Shown here: positions 27,769-36,350 of the stretch, in pieces
Layout: every line of letters starts with the position of its first letter
How positions within the stretch are numbered: the first letter of the stretch is position 1
Source: Candidatus Protoclostridium stercorigallinarum
GTDB lineage: Bacteria; Bacillota; Clostridia; Christensenellales; Pumilibacteraceae
Reading direction: 5' to 3'
DNA length: 51,066 nt
Assembly (NCBI GenBank): GCA_019113275.1
Contig: DXHS01000070.1
Span: forward strand, 1-51,066
Position numbers and translations under genes: made by a program
The notes under the pieces: model-generated
Told to the model about the DNA's origin: nothing
Database searches by the model: none
What the model saw: only the letters and a program-made list of their open reading frames with translations

Positions 27769-28899
27769 ATGTTTATCGGTGCGATCGGCGCGTCCGAAAT
27801 AACCATCATAATTTGCAGCGTCATCGCTGCGGTGCTCGTCGTTGCTGCCATCGTCGTTTCCGTAGTTTCGGGAAAGGATAAAAAGAAGGACGACGAGAGT
27901 GGCGAAAATGCGGAGGGGAGCCTTCCGCCCGAACCCGAAGCAGAGCTGTCGGAAAAGGGCGAGGGAACTGCCGATGAAACTACGGCGGTCGAAGCGCCCG
28001 CACCGCTCGGCGAACAGCCTACGCCCGAACCCGAATCCGAGCCGGAGCCTGCGCCCGAACCGGAGCCGGAGCTTACGCCCGAGCCCGAATCCGAGCCGGA
28101 GCCTGCGCCTGCACCCGAACCGGAGCCCGAACCCGAGCCCGAACCCGCTCCGGCGGTAAGCGAAGCTGCCGCGGCGGCGGCAGAAACGACGGAAGAAGTT
28201 CCCGCGCCCAAACCCAAGCGTACCCGCACCGCAAAGCCCAAAACGGAAGAAGCGGGCGAGGAAGCACCTAAACCCAAGCGTACCCGCACCGCAAAACCCA
28301 AAACGGACGAAGCCGGCGAGGAAACGCCTAAGCCTAAGCGCACGAGGACGGCTAAGCCCAAAACGGACGAAGCGAGCGAGGAAACGCCCAAGCCCAAGCG
28401 TACCCGCACCGCAAAACCCAAAACGGACGAAGCCGGCGAGGAAACTCCCAAACCCAAACGCACGCGCACGGCTAAGCCCAAGACGGACGAAGCGGGCGAG
28501 GAAAAGCCGAAACCCAAGCGTCGCAGCGCTCCGCCCAAGCCCAAGAAGCAGGAGATAGAACCGCAGGCGGTAGTGACCGCCGCCGAAGTGACGGAGATCG
28601 CGGACGAAGCCGCCGTGCGCGTGATAAAGCGCGAGACCGCCGTACCGAAAAAGCGCGACGGGCTGCGCAGCGTGGTCAACGTAGATACGCTCTCGCAGAA
28701 TTACGCGGCGGGTGACGAGGTCACGCTTGAGAGCCTTATAGATAAAAAGCTCGTGCAGCCGAGCACGGTATTCGTCAAGGTGCTGGCGCGCGGGCAGCTG
28801 GATAAGCCGCTCAAAGTGCATGCCGACGACTTCTCTCTGGACGCCGTTAAGATGATCGCCGTCACCGGCGGCGAAGCGATAACGCCCGAAAAAGATTAG
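27769..28899 (+). CDS. Membrane-anchored repeat protein with uL15-like C-terminal domain
   Basis: N-terminal TM ([28 protein letters not shown]), P/E-rich region, five [19 protein letters not shown] repeats, C-terminal [71 protein letters not shown] resembling the C-terminal half of bacterial L15. Confidence 0.8.
   Translation: MFIGAIGASEITIIICSVIAAVLVVAAIVVSVVSGKDKKKDDESGENAEGSLPPEPEAELSEKGEGTADETTAVEAPAPLGEQPTPEPESEPEPAPEPEPELTPEPESEPEPAPAPEPEPEPEPEPAPAVSEAAAAAAETTEEVPAPKPKRTRTAKPKTEEAGEEAPKPKRTRTAKPKTDEAGEETPKPKRTRTAKPKTDEASEETPKPKRTRTAKPKTDEAGEETPKPKRTRTAKPKTDEAGEEKPKPKRRSAPPKPKKQEIEPQAVVTAAEVTEIADEAAVRVIKRETAVPKKRDGLRSVVNVDTLSQNYAAGDEVTLESLIDKKLVQPSTVFVKVLARGQLDKPLKVHADDFSLDAVKMIAVTGGEAITPEKD
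28204..28503 (+). repeat. Five tandem 60-bp coding repeats (20 aa each)
   Basis: Units start at 28204, 28264, 28324, 28384, 28444: (A/T)[13 protein letters not shown](E/D)EA(G/S)EE. Confidence 0.95.
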
Positions 28900-28927
28900 C
28901 CGGCGCACTGTGAACGTCCGGCAGATG

Positions 28928-28966
28928 CGAATAAGCGACTTTGCGGTCCGCAAAGTCGCTTATTCG
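28928..28966. terminator. 39-nt perfect palindrome, probable transcript end
   Basis: cgaataagcgactttgcgg-t-ccgcaaagtcgcttattcg; no strong U tract. Confidence 0.5.
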
Positions 28967-29152
28967 TTGTCGTGCGTCTGCGTTCATGCGGAATTCCGTC
29001 GTTTGTCCCGAAAAGACGGGGCGGACGGATGCGCGCTTTCGGAAAGAGAGGACGGGCGAGAGATGCGCGAGAAGCGGAAAGAAACGTGCTTAAATATTTT
29101 TCGGAATAAAATGTCTTGACGATTATACCTTAACTGTGCTATAATAACCGAT

Positions 29153-29554
29153 ATGAGCGAAGAAAAGCTGCTTGAACTGAAGAGATTTTTCGAAGGCGAC
29201 AAGTTCGTCGGGCTTGCGGGGATAGAGATCGCCGAAGTGACGGACGACAGCGCCACGGTGACTGCGGATATCGGACCCGAGCATCTCAATGCCGCCGGCG
29301 CGGTGCAGGGCGGTATGCTTTACACCCTTTCCGATTTCGCTTTCGCGGTCCTCTCCAATTCGCTCCACCCCGTGACGGTCACTCAGTCCGCGACCATTAC
29401 GTACATACGCGCGGCGCGTACCGAAAAAGTGTGCGCTACGGCGCGCGAGATAGTGCGTTCGGGTCACAACTGCGTAGTGGAAGTCGTTGTGCGCGACGCG
29501 GAAGGGACGATAGTCTGCACGGGCAGCTTCAACGGATTCATAAGCAGCAAATAA
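29153..29554 (+). CDS. PaaI-family hotdog thioesterase
   Basis: LNAAGAVQGGMLYTLSDFAFAVLSNS...VTQSATITYIRAA; promoter TTGACG 29115-29120 / TATAAT 29139-29144. Confidence 0.88.
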   Translation: MSEEKLLELKRFFEGDKFVGLAGIEIAEVTDDSATVTADIGPEHLNAAGAVQGGMLYTLSDFAFAVLSNSLHPVTVTQSATITYIRAARTEKVCATAREIVRSGHNCVVEVVVRDAEGTIVCTGSFNGFISSK

Positions 29555-29574
29555 CGTACAACGGGAAGTGGATG

Positions 29575-30876
29575 ATGAATATCTACGATGTCAAACACGA
29601 GACGATGAGCCGCAACGAGCTTAAAAGTTTACAGCTTTCGCGGCTTAAAGAGATCGTTACTTACGCTTACGAGCGCGTACCCTTCTATAAGAAGAAGTAC
29701 GACGAAGCGGGCGTAAAGCCTTCCGACATAAAAACGCTGGAAGACATACAAAAGCTGCCTTTCGTGACGAAAGCGGATCTGCGCGAGAACTATCCTTACG
29801 GGTTCCTCGCGGTACCCGTGAGCGAGCTTGCGCGTATACATGCGTCCAGCGGGACGAGCGGCAAACCCACCGTGGTGGCGTATACCAAAGAGGATATGGA
29901 AAACTGGACGGAATGCGTCGCGCGCCTCGTCGTGGCTGCGGGCGGCCGTTCGGACGACATCGTGCAGATATGCTTCGGTTACGGTCTGTTCACTGGAGCG
30001 CTGGGGCTCCACCAGGGCTGGGAACGCATAGGCGCGGCGGTGATACCCGCGTCCACGGGAAACAGCGAGCGCCAGCTCATGCTGATGAAAGACCTCGGTG
30101 CGACGGCGATAGTCGCGACCCCGTCTTACGCTCTCCACCTCGCAGAAGTCATGGAGAAGTCGGGCATGAAGCCTGAGGACTTCAAACTGCGCGTGGGCAT
30201 GTTCGGCAGCGAGGCGAGTTCGGAGGAGATGCACCGCGAGCTTGCGGAAAAACTGCATCTTTTCCCGACGGACAACTACGGACTCAGCGAGCTCATAGGT
30301 CCCGGCGTATCCGGCGAGTGCGAATACAAGTGCGGCATGCACATCAACGAAGATCATTTCTATCCCGAGATAGTGGATCCCGCTACTCTGGAGCCGACCG
30401 ACGGCTCGGACTACGGCGAACTCGTGCTGACGTCGCTCACCAAAAAGTCCATGCCCATGATACGCTACCGCACCAAGGACGTGACTAAGATAGATTACTC
30501 TCCCTGCAAGTGCGGCAGGACGACGGCGCGCATGGCAAAGCTCAAGGGCAGGACGGACGACATGCTCATCATCAAGGGCGTGAACGTGTTCCCGTCGCAG
30601 ATAGAAGGCGTTCTGCTGTCGTTCAAAGAGGTGGGCAGCACATACGAGATAATCGTCACGAGGGAGGATTACAAGGACAAGCTGGAAGTGAAGGTGGAGC
30701 TCGTGGACGACTCCATCGTGGGTGATTACGGCGCGATAGAAAAGCTGTCCAAGGATATCCGCCACGCGCTGCGCACGGTGTTGCAGATAGACGCGAAACT
30801 TACGATAACCGAGCACATGAGCCTTGCGCGCAGCGAGGGCAAGGCGAAACGTGTCATAGATCTGAGGAAATATTAA
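29575..30876 (+). CDS. paaK: Phenylacetate-CoA ligase family protein (copy 1)
   Basis: HASSGTSGKPTVVAYTKEDMENW, YGLSELIGPGVSGEC, YRTKDVTKIDYSPCKCGRTTARMAKLKGRTDDMLIIKGVNVFPSQIE. ATG 29572 is an alternative. Confidence 0.93.
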   Translation: MNIYDVKHETMSRNELKSLQLSRLKEIVTYAYERVPFYKKKYDEAGVKPSDIKTLEDIQKLPFVTKADLRENYPYGFLAVPVSELARIHASSGTSGKPTVVAYTKEDMENWTECVARLVVAAGGRSDDIVQICFGYGLFTGALGLHQGWERIGAAVIPASTGNSERQLMLMKDLGATAIVATPSYALHLAEVMEKSGMKPEDFKLRVGMFGSEASSEEMHRELAEKLHLFPTDNYGLSELIGPGVSGECEYKCGMHINEDHFYPEIVDPATLEPTDGSDYGELVLTSLTKKSMPMIRYRTKDVTKIDYSPCKCGRTTARMAKLKGRTDDMLIIKGVNVFPSQIEGVLLSFKEVGSTYEIIVTREDYKDKLEVKVELVDDSIVGDYGAIEKLSKDIRHALRTVLQIDAKLTITEHMSLARSEGKAKRVIDLRKY

Positions 30877-30889
30877 CGGAGCTTAGAGT

Positions 30890-32608
30890 ATGAAAGAATT
30901 GATGCTGACAAACCAGGCGGTGGCGCGCGGCGCATACGAAGCGGGAGTGAGAGTGCTCTCCGCATACCCCGGCACGCCGAGCACGGAGATCGCGGAAAGT
31001 TTCGTGAAGTACGACGGCGTTTACGCCGAATGGGCGCCCAACGAAAAAGTTGCTCTCGAAGTGGCTGCGGGTGCGTCCGTGGCGGGAGCGAGGGCGATGG
31101 CGTGCATGAAGCACGTCGGCGTCAACGTCGCGGCAGATCCGCTGTTCACGGCGGCGTACACGGGCGTCAACGGCGGTCTCGTCATCGTCGTGGCGGACGA
31201 CCCCGGGATGCACTCCTCGCAGAACGAGCAGGATTCGCGTTTTTACGCGCGCAGCGCGCACGTCATGATGCTCGAGCCGTCCGACGCGCAGGAAGCCAAG
31301 GACTTCACCAAGCTCGCTTTCGAACTCAGCGAAAAGTACGATACGCCCGTATTCATACGTCTTACGACGCGCGTCGCACACTCGCGCAGTCTCGTCGAAC
31401 TCGGCGAGCGCACGGACGATAAGCTCCGCCCTTACGAAAAATCGGTCACCAAGTACACGATGATGCCTGCGAGCGCGATACTCCGCCACCAGGTCGTCGA
31501 AGAGCGCGATATAGAGCTCGCGAACATGGTGAACACGCTGGACATCAACCGCGTCGAGCGCAGCCGCAGGGGCGGCAAGATAGGCGTCGTCTGCTCGGGT
31601 ATAGTATACCAATACGTCAAGGAAGCGCTCCCCGACGCGAGCATATTCAAAGTAGGCACGGTGTATCCGCTGCCCATAAAGGCGATAGCGAAGTTCGCGG
31701 CTTCGGTGCCGCAGCTCTACGTCATAGAAGAGCTCGAACCGTTCATCGAGAACCAGCTCAAAAAAGCGGGCATCAAGTGCAAGGGCAAAGAGATATTCTC
31801 GCTGCAGGGCGAGCTGTCCGTGCTCAAGATACTCGAGAAGTTCAATCGTTCGGTGCCCGTGCCCGTTGCGGCAAAGGTGCCTGGCAGACCTCCCGTCATG
31901 TGCGCGGGCTGTCCCCACCGCGGCGTGTTCTACGTGCTCTCCAAACTGAAGCTCACGGTAAACGGCGATATAGGCTGTTACACGCTCGGCGCGGTGCCTC
32001 CGCTTTCGGCGGTGGATACGGTGCTGTGCATGGGCGCGTCCATAGGTATGGCGCACGGTTTCAAAAAAGCGACCAAAGGCGTCAGCCACAATGTGGCGGT
32101 GATAGGCGATTCCACTTTCATCCACAGCGGTATCACGGGGCTCATAAACGCGGTATACAACGAGAGCGGCATAACGCTCATCATCCTCGATAACTCCACG
32201 ACGGGCATGACCGGTCACCAGAACCATCCGGCGACGGGCAAGAACCTCAAAGGCGATCCCGCTCCCGCGGTGCTGCTCGACGACCTCTGCCGCGCCTGCG
32301 GAGTAAAGGACGTCAAGGTCGTGGACGCTTACGACATCAAAGCGGTGGAAGAAGCGGTAAAGAGCGGCATAGCGTCCAAAGAGGTGAGCGTCATCATCGC
32401 GCAGCGCCCCTGCGTGCTGCTCGACAAGCGTCCCAAACCCGTTATGACGGTGGACGGCTGCCGTAACTGCGGCATGTGCATGAAGCTGGGCTGCCCCGCG
32501 ATCTCGCGCGACGAGAGCGGCGTGCATATCGATCCCAACCAGTGCACGGGCTGCGGCGTGTGCGCCGAGGTATGCCACTTCGGCGCGATAAAGGAGGGCG
32601 TGAGATGA
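30890..32608 (+). CDS. iorA: Indolepyruvate ferredoxin oxidoreductase, alpha subunit
   Basis: AYEAGVRVLSAYPGTPSTEIAES, MCAGCPHRGVFYVL, GDIGCYTLGAVPPLSAVDTVLCMGASIGMAHG, two ferredoxin motifs CRNCGMCMKLGCP and CTGCGVCAEVC. Confidence 0.95.
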   Translation: MKELMLTNQAVARGAYEAGVRVLSAYPGTPSTEIAESFVKYDGVYAEWAPNEKVALEVAAGASVAGARAMACMKHVGVNVAADPLFTAAYTGVNGGLVIVVADDPGMHSSQNEQDSRFYARSAHVMMLEPSDAQEAKDFTKLAFELSEKYDTPVFIRLTTRVAHSRSLVELGERTDDKLRPYEKSVTKYTMMPASAILRHQVVEERDIELANMVNTLDINRVERSRRGGKIGVVCSGIVYQYVKEALPDASIFKVGTVYPLPIKAIAKFAASVPQLYVIEELEPFIENQLKKAGIKCKGKEIFSLQGELSVLKILEKFNRSVPVPVAAKVPGRPPVMCAGCPHRGVFYVLSKLKLTVNGDIGCYTLGAVPPLSAVDTVLCMGASIGMAHGFKKATKGVSHNVAVIGDSTFIHSGITGLINAVYNESGITLIILDNSTTGMTGHQNHPATGKNLKGDPAPAVLLDDLCRACGVKDVKVVDAYDIKAVEEAVKSGIASKEVSVIIAQRPCVLLDKRPKPVMTVDGCRNCGMCMKLGCPAISRDESGVHIDPNQCTGCGVCAEVCHFGAIKEGVR

Positions 32609-33174
32609 ACATACTCATAGCAGGCGTAGGCGGACAGGGTACTCTGCTCGCGAGCAAGGTGCTCGGGCGTTACGCGGTGCTTTGCGGCAAGGACTGCAAG
32701 CAGAGCGAAGTGCACGGCATGAGCCAGCGCGGCGGCAGCGTCACCACGCATGTGCGCATAGGCGACAAGATACATTCGCCCGTGATATGGGCGGGCGCGG
32801 CGGACATCATCCTCGCGTTCGAGGTGCTCGAAGCCGCCCGCATGAAGCATTTCCTGCGCCCCGGCGGCATACTGCTCGTCAACGACATCAGGATCCTTCC
32901 CATGCCCTGCATCACGGGCGCGGCGAAGTATCCCGACGGGCTCAAGGAGGACATGCTCGAAGAGATCAACGGCGCCTACTTCATCCCCGCGGCGGACATC
33001 GCGGAAGAAGCGGGCAACGTGAAGAGCGCAAACGTGGTCATGCTCGGCGCGCTCTGCCGTCTCTGCGGTATGGATAAGGAGAAGATGGCGCAGGCGATAT
33101 CCGACTGCGTTCCCGAAAAATTCAGAGACGTGAACCTCAAAGCGTTCGCGCTCGGCTACGAAAGAGTAAAATAA
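32605..33174 (+). CDS. iorB: Indolepyruvate ferredoxin oxidoreductase, beta subunit
   Basis: MNILIAGVGGQGTLLASKVLGRYAV...SEVHGMSQRGGSVTTHVRIG; start overlaps the iorA stop (ATGA). Confidence 0.95.
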   Translation: MNILIAGVGGQGTLLASKVLGRYAVLCGKDCKQSEVHGMSQRGGSVTTHVRIGDKIHSPVIWAGAADIILAFEVLEAARMKHFLRPGGILLVNDIRILPMPCITGAAKYPDGLKEDMLEEINGAYFIPAADIAEEAGNVKSANVVMLGALCRLCGMDKEKMAQAISDCVPEKFRDVNLKAFALGYERVK

Positions 33175-33202
33175 ACTAACCACATAAAAGGGGAAGAAAC
33201 GG

Positions 33203-34507
33203 ATGAAATATTTTCAGCCCGAAGCGGAAACGATGAGCGCCGCGGATAAGCGCGCCCTTCAATCCGAAAAGCTCGTGAAGACGGTAAAATACGTCTACGA
33301 GCGCCAGAAGCCCTACCGCGAGAAGATGGACGCGATCAAGCTCCGTCCCTCGGACATCAAGGGCATAGAAGATATCTGGAAACTGCCTTACACGATGAAG
33401 TCCGACTTACGCGCCAATTACCCGTTCGGTATGATGGCGGCGGACAGGAAAGACCTTGTGCGCCTGCACGCGTCCAGCGCTACGACGGGCAAGCTGACGG
33501 TCTCCGGACACACGATGCACGATATCGAAGTGTGGGCTGACTGCGCGGCGCGCTCGCTCGTCATGGCTGGTGCCGACGAAAACAGCATAGTCCACGTCTG
33601 CTACGGTTACGGACTCTTTACCGGCGGTCTCGGTATGCACTACGGCGCCGAAAGGCTGGGCGCGATAGCCGTACCCGCTTCCGCGGGCAATACGCAGCGC
33701 CAGCTCCAGCTCCTTACCGATTTCGGCGCGGACATCATCTGCTGCACGCCGTCGTACGCGATATATCTTATCGAAGAAATGGAGAAAGCGGGGCTCAAGC
33801 CCGGGCGCGACATCAAGCTCAAAGGCGGATGTTTCGGCGCGGAAGCGTGGACGGAAGAGATGCGCAGCGAGATCGAACGCCGCCTCGGCATACGCGCATG
33901 CGACGTGTACGGTCTCAGCGAGATAGCGGGTCCCGGCGTCGCCAACGACTGCGAGTACAAGACGGGCATGCACTTCCAAGACGACCACTATTATCCCGAG
34001 ATAATAGATACCGAAACTCTCGAGCCGCTGCCTACGGGAGAGCGCGGGGAGCTCGTCATCACCACTCTCGACAGAGAGGGCATGCCGCTGCTTCGCTACC
34101 GCACTCGCGATATCGCGGCGCTCGACGATTCGCCCTGCCCGTGCGGCAGAACGACGATCCGCATGAAGCGCGTCACGGGCCGCAGCGACGACATGCTCAT
34201 CATCCGCGGCGTGAACGTGTTCCCGTCGCAGATAGAGAGCGTGATACTCAAGAACCCCGCGGTGCAGCCGCACTATCATATCTACGTCGACAGGGTGAAC
34301 AACCTCGATACGCTGGAGATAGCCGTGGAGCTGTCGCCCGACGCGTTTTCCGACAAACCCGCCGACGTCGAAGCCATCCGCGCGAAGCTCTCCGCGGAAA
34401 TGGCGAGCGGCATAAGCGTAACGGCTAAGATAACGCTCGTTTCGCCGGGCACGATAGAGCGCAGCGAAGGCAAATCCAAACGCATAACCGACAGACGTAA
34501 GATCTGA
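33203..34507 (+). CDS. paaK: Phenylacetate-CoA ligase family protein (copy 2)
   Basis: HASSATTGKLTVSGHTMHDIEVW, YGLSEIAGPGVANDC, YRTRDIAALDDSPCPCGRTTIRMKRVTGRSDDMLIIRGVNVFPSQIE. Confidence 0.93.
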   Translation: MKYFQPEAETMSAADKRALQSEKLVKTVKYVYERQKPYREKMDAIKLRPSDIKGIEDIWKLPYTMKSDLRANYPFGMMAADRKDLVRLHASSATTGKLTVSGHTMHDIEVWADCAARSLVMAGADENSIVHVCYGYGLFTGGLGMHYGAERLGAIAVPASAGNTQRQLQLLTDFGADIICCTPSYAIYLIEEMEKAGLKPGRDIKLKGGCFGAEAWTEEMRSEIERRLGIRACDVYGLSEIAGPGVANDCEYKTGMHFQDDHYYPEIIDTETLEPLPTGERGELVITTLDREGMPLLRYRTRDIAALDDSPCPCGRTTIRMKRVTGRSDDMLIIRGVNVFPSQIESVILKNPAVQPHYHIYVDRVNNLDTLEIAVELSPDAFSDKPADVEAIRAKLSAEMASGISVTAKITLVSPGTIERSEGKSKRITDRRKI

Positions 34508-34527
34508 ACGAAACAGGAGGGAAAAAG

Positions 34528-34929
34528 ATGATCAAACAGCTTGCCGTATTTCTGGAGAACAGAAAGGGAAGGATAGGCGAGTGCTGCAAGGCGCTCAAAG
34601 AAGCGCATGTCAACCTCAGCTCCATGTCCATCGCCGATACGACGGACTTCGGCATCCTCCGTCTGATGACGGACGACAACGACAAAGCGGTGGAAGCGCT
34701 CAAAAAGGCGGGCTTCATGTGCGCGACGGTATCTCTCGTCGCCATGCAGGTACCCGACCGTCCGGGCGCCCTCGCCGACATCCTCATCGCTCTCGACGAA
34801 GCGGGCGTGAATATCGAGTATCTGTATTCGTTCGCGAGCGAAACGGGCAGCGCGCACATCGGCTTCAAGACCGAGGACGTAGACGCCGCCCTCGCCGTGC
34901 TGGATAAGCTGGGCGTAAAAGTGCTGTAA
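34528..34929 (+). CDS. Tandem ACT-domain protein
   Basis: MIKQLAVFLENRKGRIGECCKALKEAHVNLSSMSIADTTDFGILRLMTDD... and second ACT VPDRPGALADILIALDEAGVNIEYLYSFAS. Confidence 0.92.
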   Translation: MIKQLAVFLENRKGRIGECCKALKEAHVNLSSMSIADTTDFGILRLMTDDNDKAVEALKKAGFMCATVSLVAMQVPDRPGALADILIALDEAGVNIEYLYSFASETGSAHIGFKTEDVDAALAVLDKLGVKVL

Positions 34930-34989
34930 AAAGCAAAACGGTATTCAAAAAAACGTGCGCGGGCGGGCTTACTGCCCTCCGCGCCGCAT

Positions 34990-35076
34990 GCCGCCGTGGT
35001 GAAATTGGCAGACGCGCCGGACTCAAAATCCGGTGGTAGTGATACCGTGTCGGTTCGACCCCGACCGGCGGCACCA
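34990..35076 (+). tRNA. tRNA-Leu, anticodon CAA, CCA encoded
   Basis: GCCGCCG/CGGCGGC acceptor, ccgga-ctCAAaa-tccgg anticodon arm, long variable arm, cggTTCGAcc T arm, terminal ACCA; 87 nt. Confidence 0.95.
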
Positions 35077-35268
35077 AACGACAGAGGCAGGGCTTTACGT
35101 CCTGCCTCTGTCGTTTGCTGCCGCCGCTCTGAGGTGTGAACCGAGTTTCCCGCAGGGAAACCTCGGGTCGCTCAGCCGAGGGCGCGCGCCTTCAAGCGCG
35201 CCCGAACGCCAACGCTGTTTTGCGAGAGGGAGCGAGCAAAACGCGTTACCCCGACCGGCGGCACCAAA
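35058..35268. repeat. Direct repeat of the tRNA-Leu 3' end (21 bp)
   Basis: accccgaccggcggcaccaaa at 35058-35078 and again at 35248-35268. Confidence 0.95.
35076..35116 (+). terminator. Terminator directly after tRNA-Leu
   Basis: aaacgacagaggcagg/gctttacgt/cctgcctctgtcgttt. Confidence 0.75.
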
Positions 35269-35393
35269 GCAAAAACGCCCCTTCGCGGGCGTTTTTGCTT
35301 TGGCGCTCCTTGGGAATCGAAAATTTGCGGGAGAGAAGCAGCAAAAAAATCAAAGCAACGAGAGCAAATTATTCGCTCAGCCGAGGGCGCGCG
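35168..35393. repeat. Second 21-bp direct repeat in the tRNA-Leu downstream region
   Basis: tcgctcagccgagggcgcgcg at 35168-35188 and 35373-35393. Confidence 0.95.
35266..35301 (+). terminator. Terminator directly after the duplicated tRNA 3' end
   Basis: aaagcaaaaacgccc/cttcgc/gggcgtttttgcttt. Confidence 0.75.
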
Positions 35394-35478
35394 GCTAATG
35401 CGTGCTTTTTGTCATTCGAAAACCCCACCATAGTGGCGGAGTTCGGAAAAGGCGAAATTCAATGAGGATCGTTTGTAT

Positions 35479-35631
35479 TTATTTTTCATACAGTTTTTTA
35501 ATTTTTTCTTGTTTTTCTTTTGACTCTTGTTTTTTACGATGGTATTTTGCGTATTCTTTAATTATTGCAAGCAATAGTATAGTACTGCAAATAATTGCAG
35601 CACATATTATTATGGTACATTGCCAATCAAT
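35479..35631 (-). CDS. Candidate 50-aa TM microprotein with AUU start
   Basis: (I/M)DWQCTIIICAAIICSTILLLAIIKEYAKYHRKKQESKEKQEKIKKLYEK, in frame after the TAG of the upstream gene; AAAGGAG is 11-12 nt before ATT. No canonical start codon. Confidence 0.35.
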   Translation of the reverse strand: MDWQCTIIICAAIICSTILLLAIIKEYAKYHRKKQESKEKQEKIKKLYEK

Positions 35632-35634
35632 GGT

Positions 35635-36066
35635 CTATTCTTCTCCTTTTGCTTCTGATTTTACTTTTTCCCATTCTTCTTTAAGAATGATTTTTGATAG
35701 TTCAATGACTTTATCCCTTATTGCGAGATAATTTGTCGATGTGCAGACGTCTAAAATTTTTATTTGGTTATGCAACATTAAGTGCAAGGTTTCTCTTTCG
35801 TTCAAACGTAAAACTACTTGATTCCTCGCTATGTAATACTCAAGTGGTTTATAACTGTTTTGTGCCATATTTGCCAGCGCGAGCATTTCAGAAATGTATT
35901 GCCGCATTTCGTTCAACCAAATATTTCTTTTTTCCGAAACAGTTTGATTGAAAATCACTTTTTTGTTCTGTCGCTTTGACCATATATAACCGACAAGTGT
36001 AATTCCTGCTGTTATTAAGACTCCTGATACGGAGATAATTGCGACAATTACTTCCTTATCTAACAT
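35635..36066 (-). CDS. Small single-TM protein, unknown function
   Basis: MLDKEVIVAIISVSGVLITAGITLVGYIWSKRQNKKVIFNQTVSEKRNIWLNEMRQYISEML...; AT-rich; RBS gaaggtgg upstream. Confidence 0.65.
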   Translation of the reverse strand: MLDKEVIVAIISVSGVLITAGITLVGYIWSKRQNKKVIFNQTVSEKRNIWLNEMRQYISEMLALANMAQNSYKPLEYYIARNQVVLRLNERETLHLMLHNQIKILDVCTSTNYLAIRDKVIELSKIILKEEWEKVKSEAKGEE

Positions 36067-36081
36067 TTAACCACCTTCGTT

Positions 36082-36107
36082 CGTGAATTTTATACGTGAA
36101 TTTTATA
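36082..36107. repeat. Two adjacent 13-bp direct repeats upstream of the 35635..36066 gene
   Basis: cgtgaattttata at 36082-36094 and 36095-36107. Confidence 0.9.
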
Positions 36108-36350
36108 TTAGAGCAGCGTAAAAGGTATAAAACCTTTGTCTGCCTTTCAAAAACCGTGCTTTTGGTCGAGAGCAAAACGGATTTCTGCCTTAGAAAGCTT
36201 AATTTTCTATAAAGTTAACATAAACTTTATTAATTTCAGACGGCTCAGATCCTTTAGGTCTTATTAAGCTTCATTCGGCCTTTGTCATATAAATGTCGAT
36301 CGTATATCTTGATTTTTTTTGTTATTAAATATCTCTTTAATAATCGTTCT

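Noticed and set aside
28204-28503. 60-bp direct repeats considered as CRISPR
   Set aside because: Contiguous coding repeats with no spacers.
30854-32578. 574-aa minus-strand ORF opposite iorA
   Set aside because: Antisense shadow ORF of a well-supported gene.
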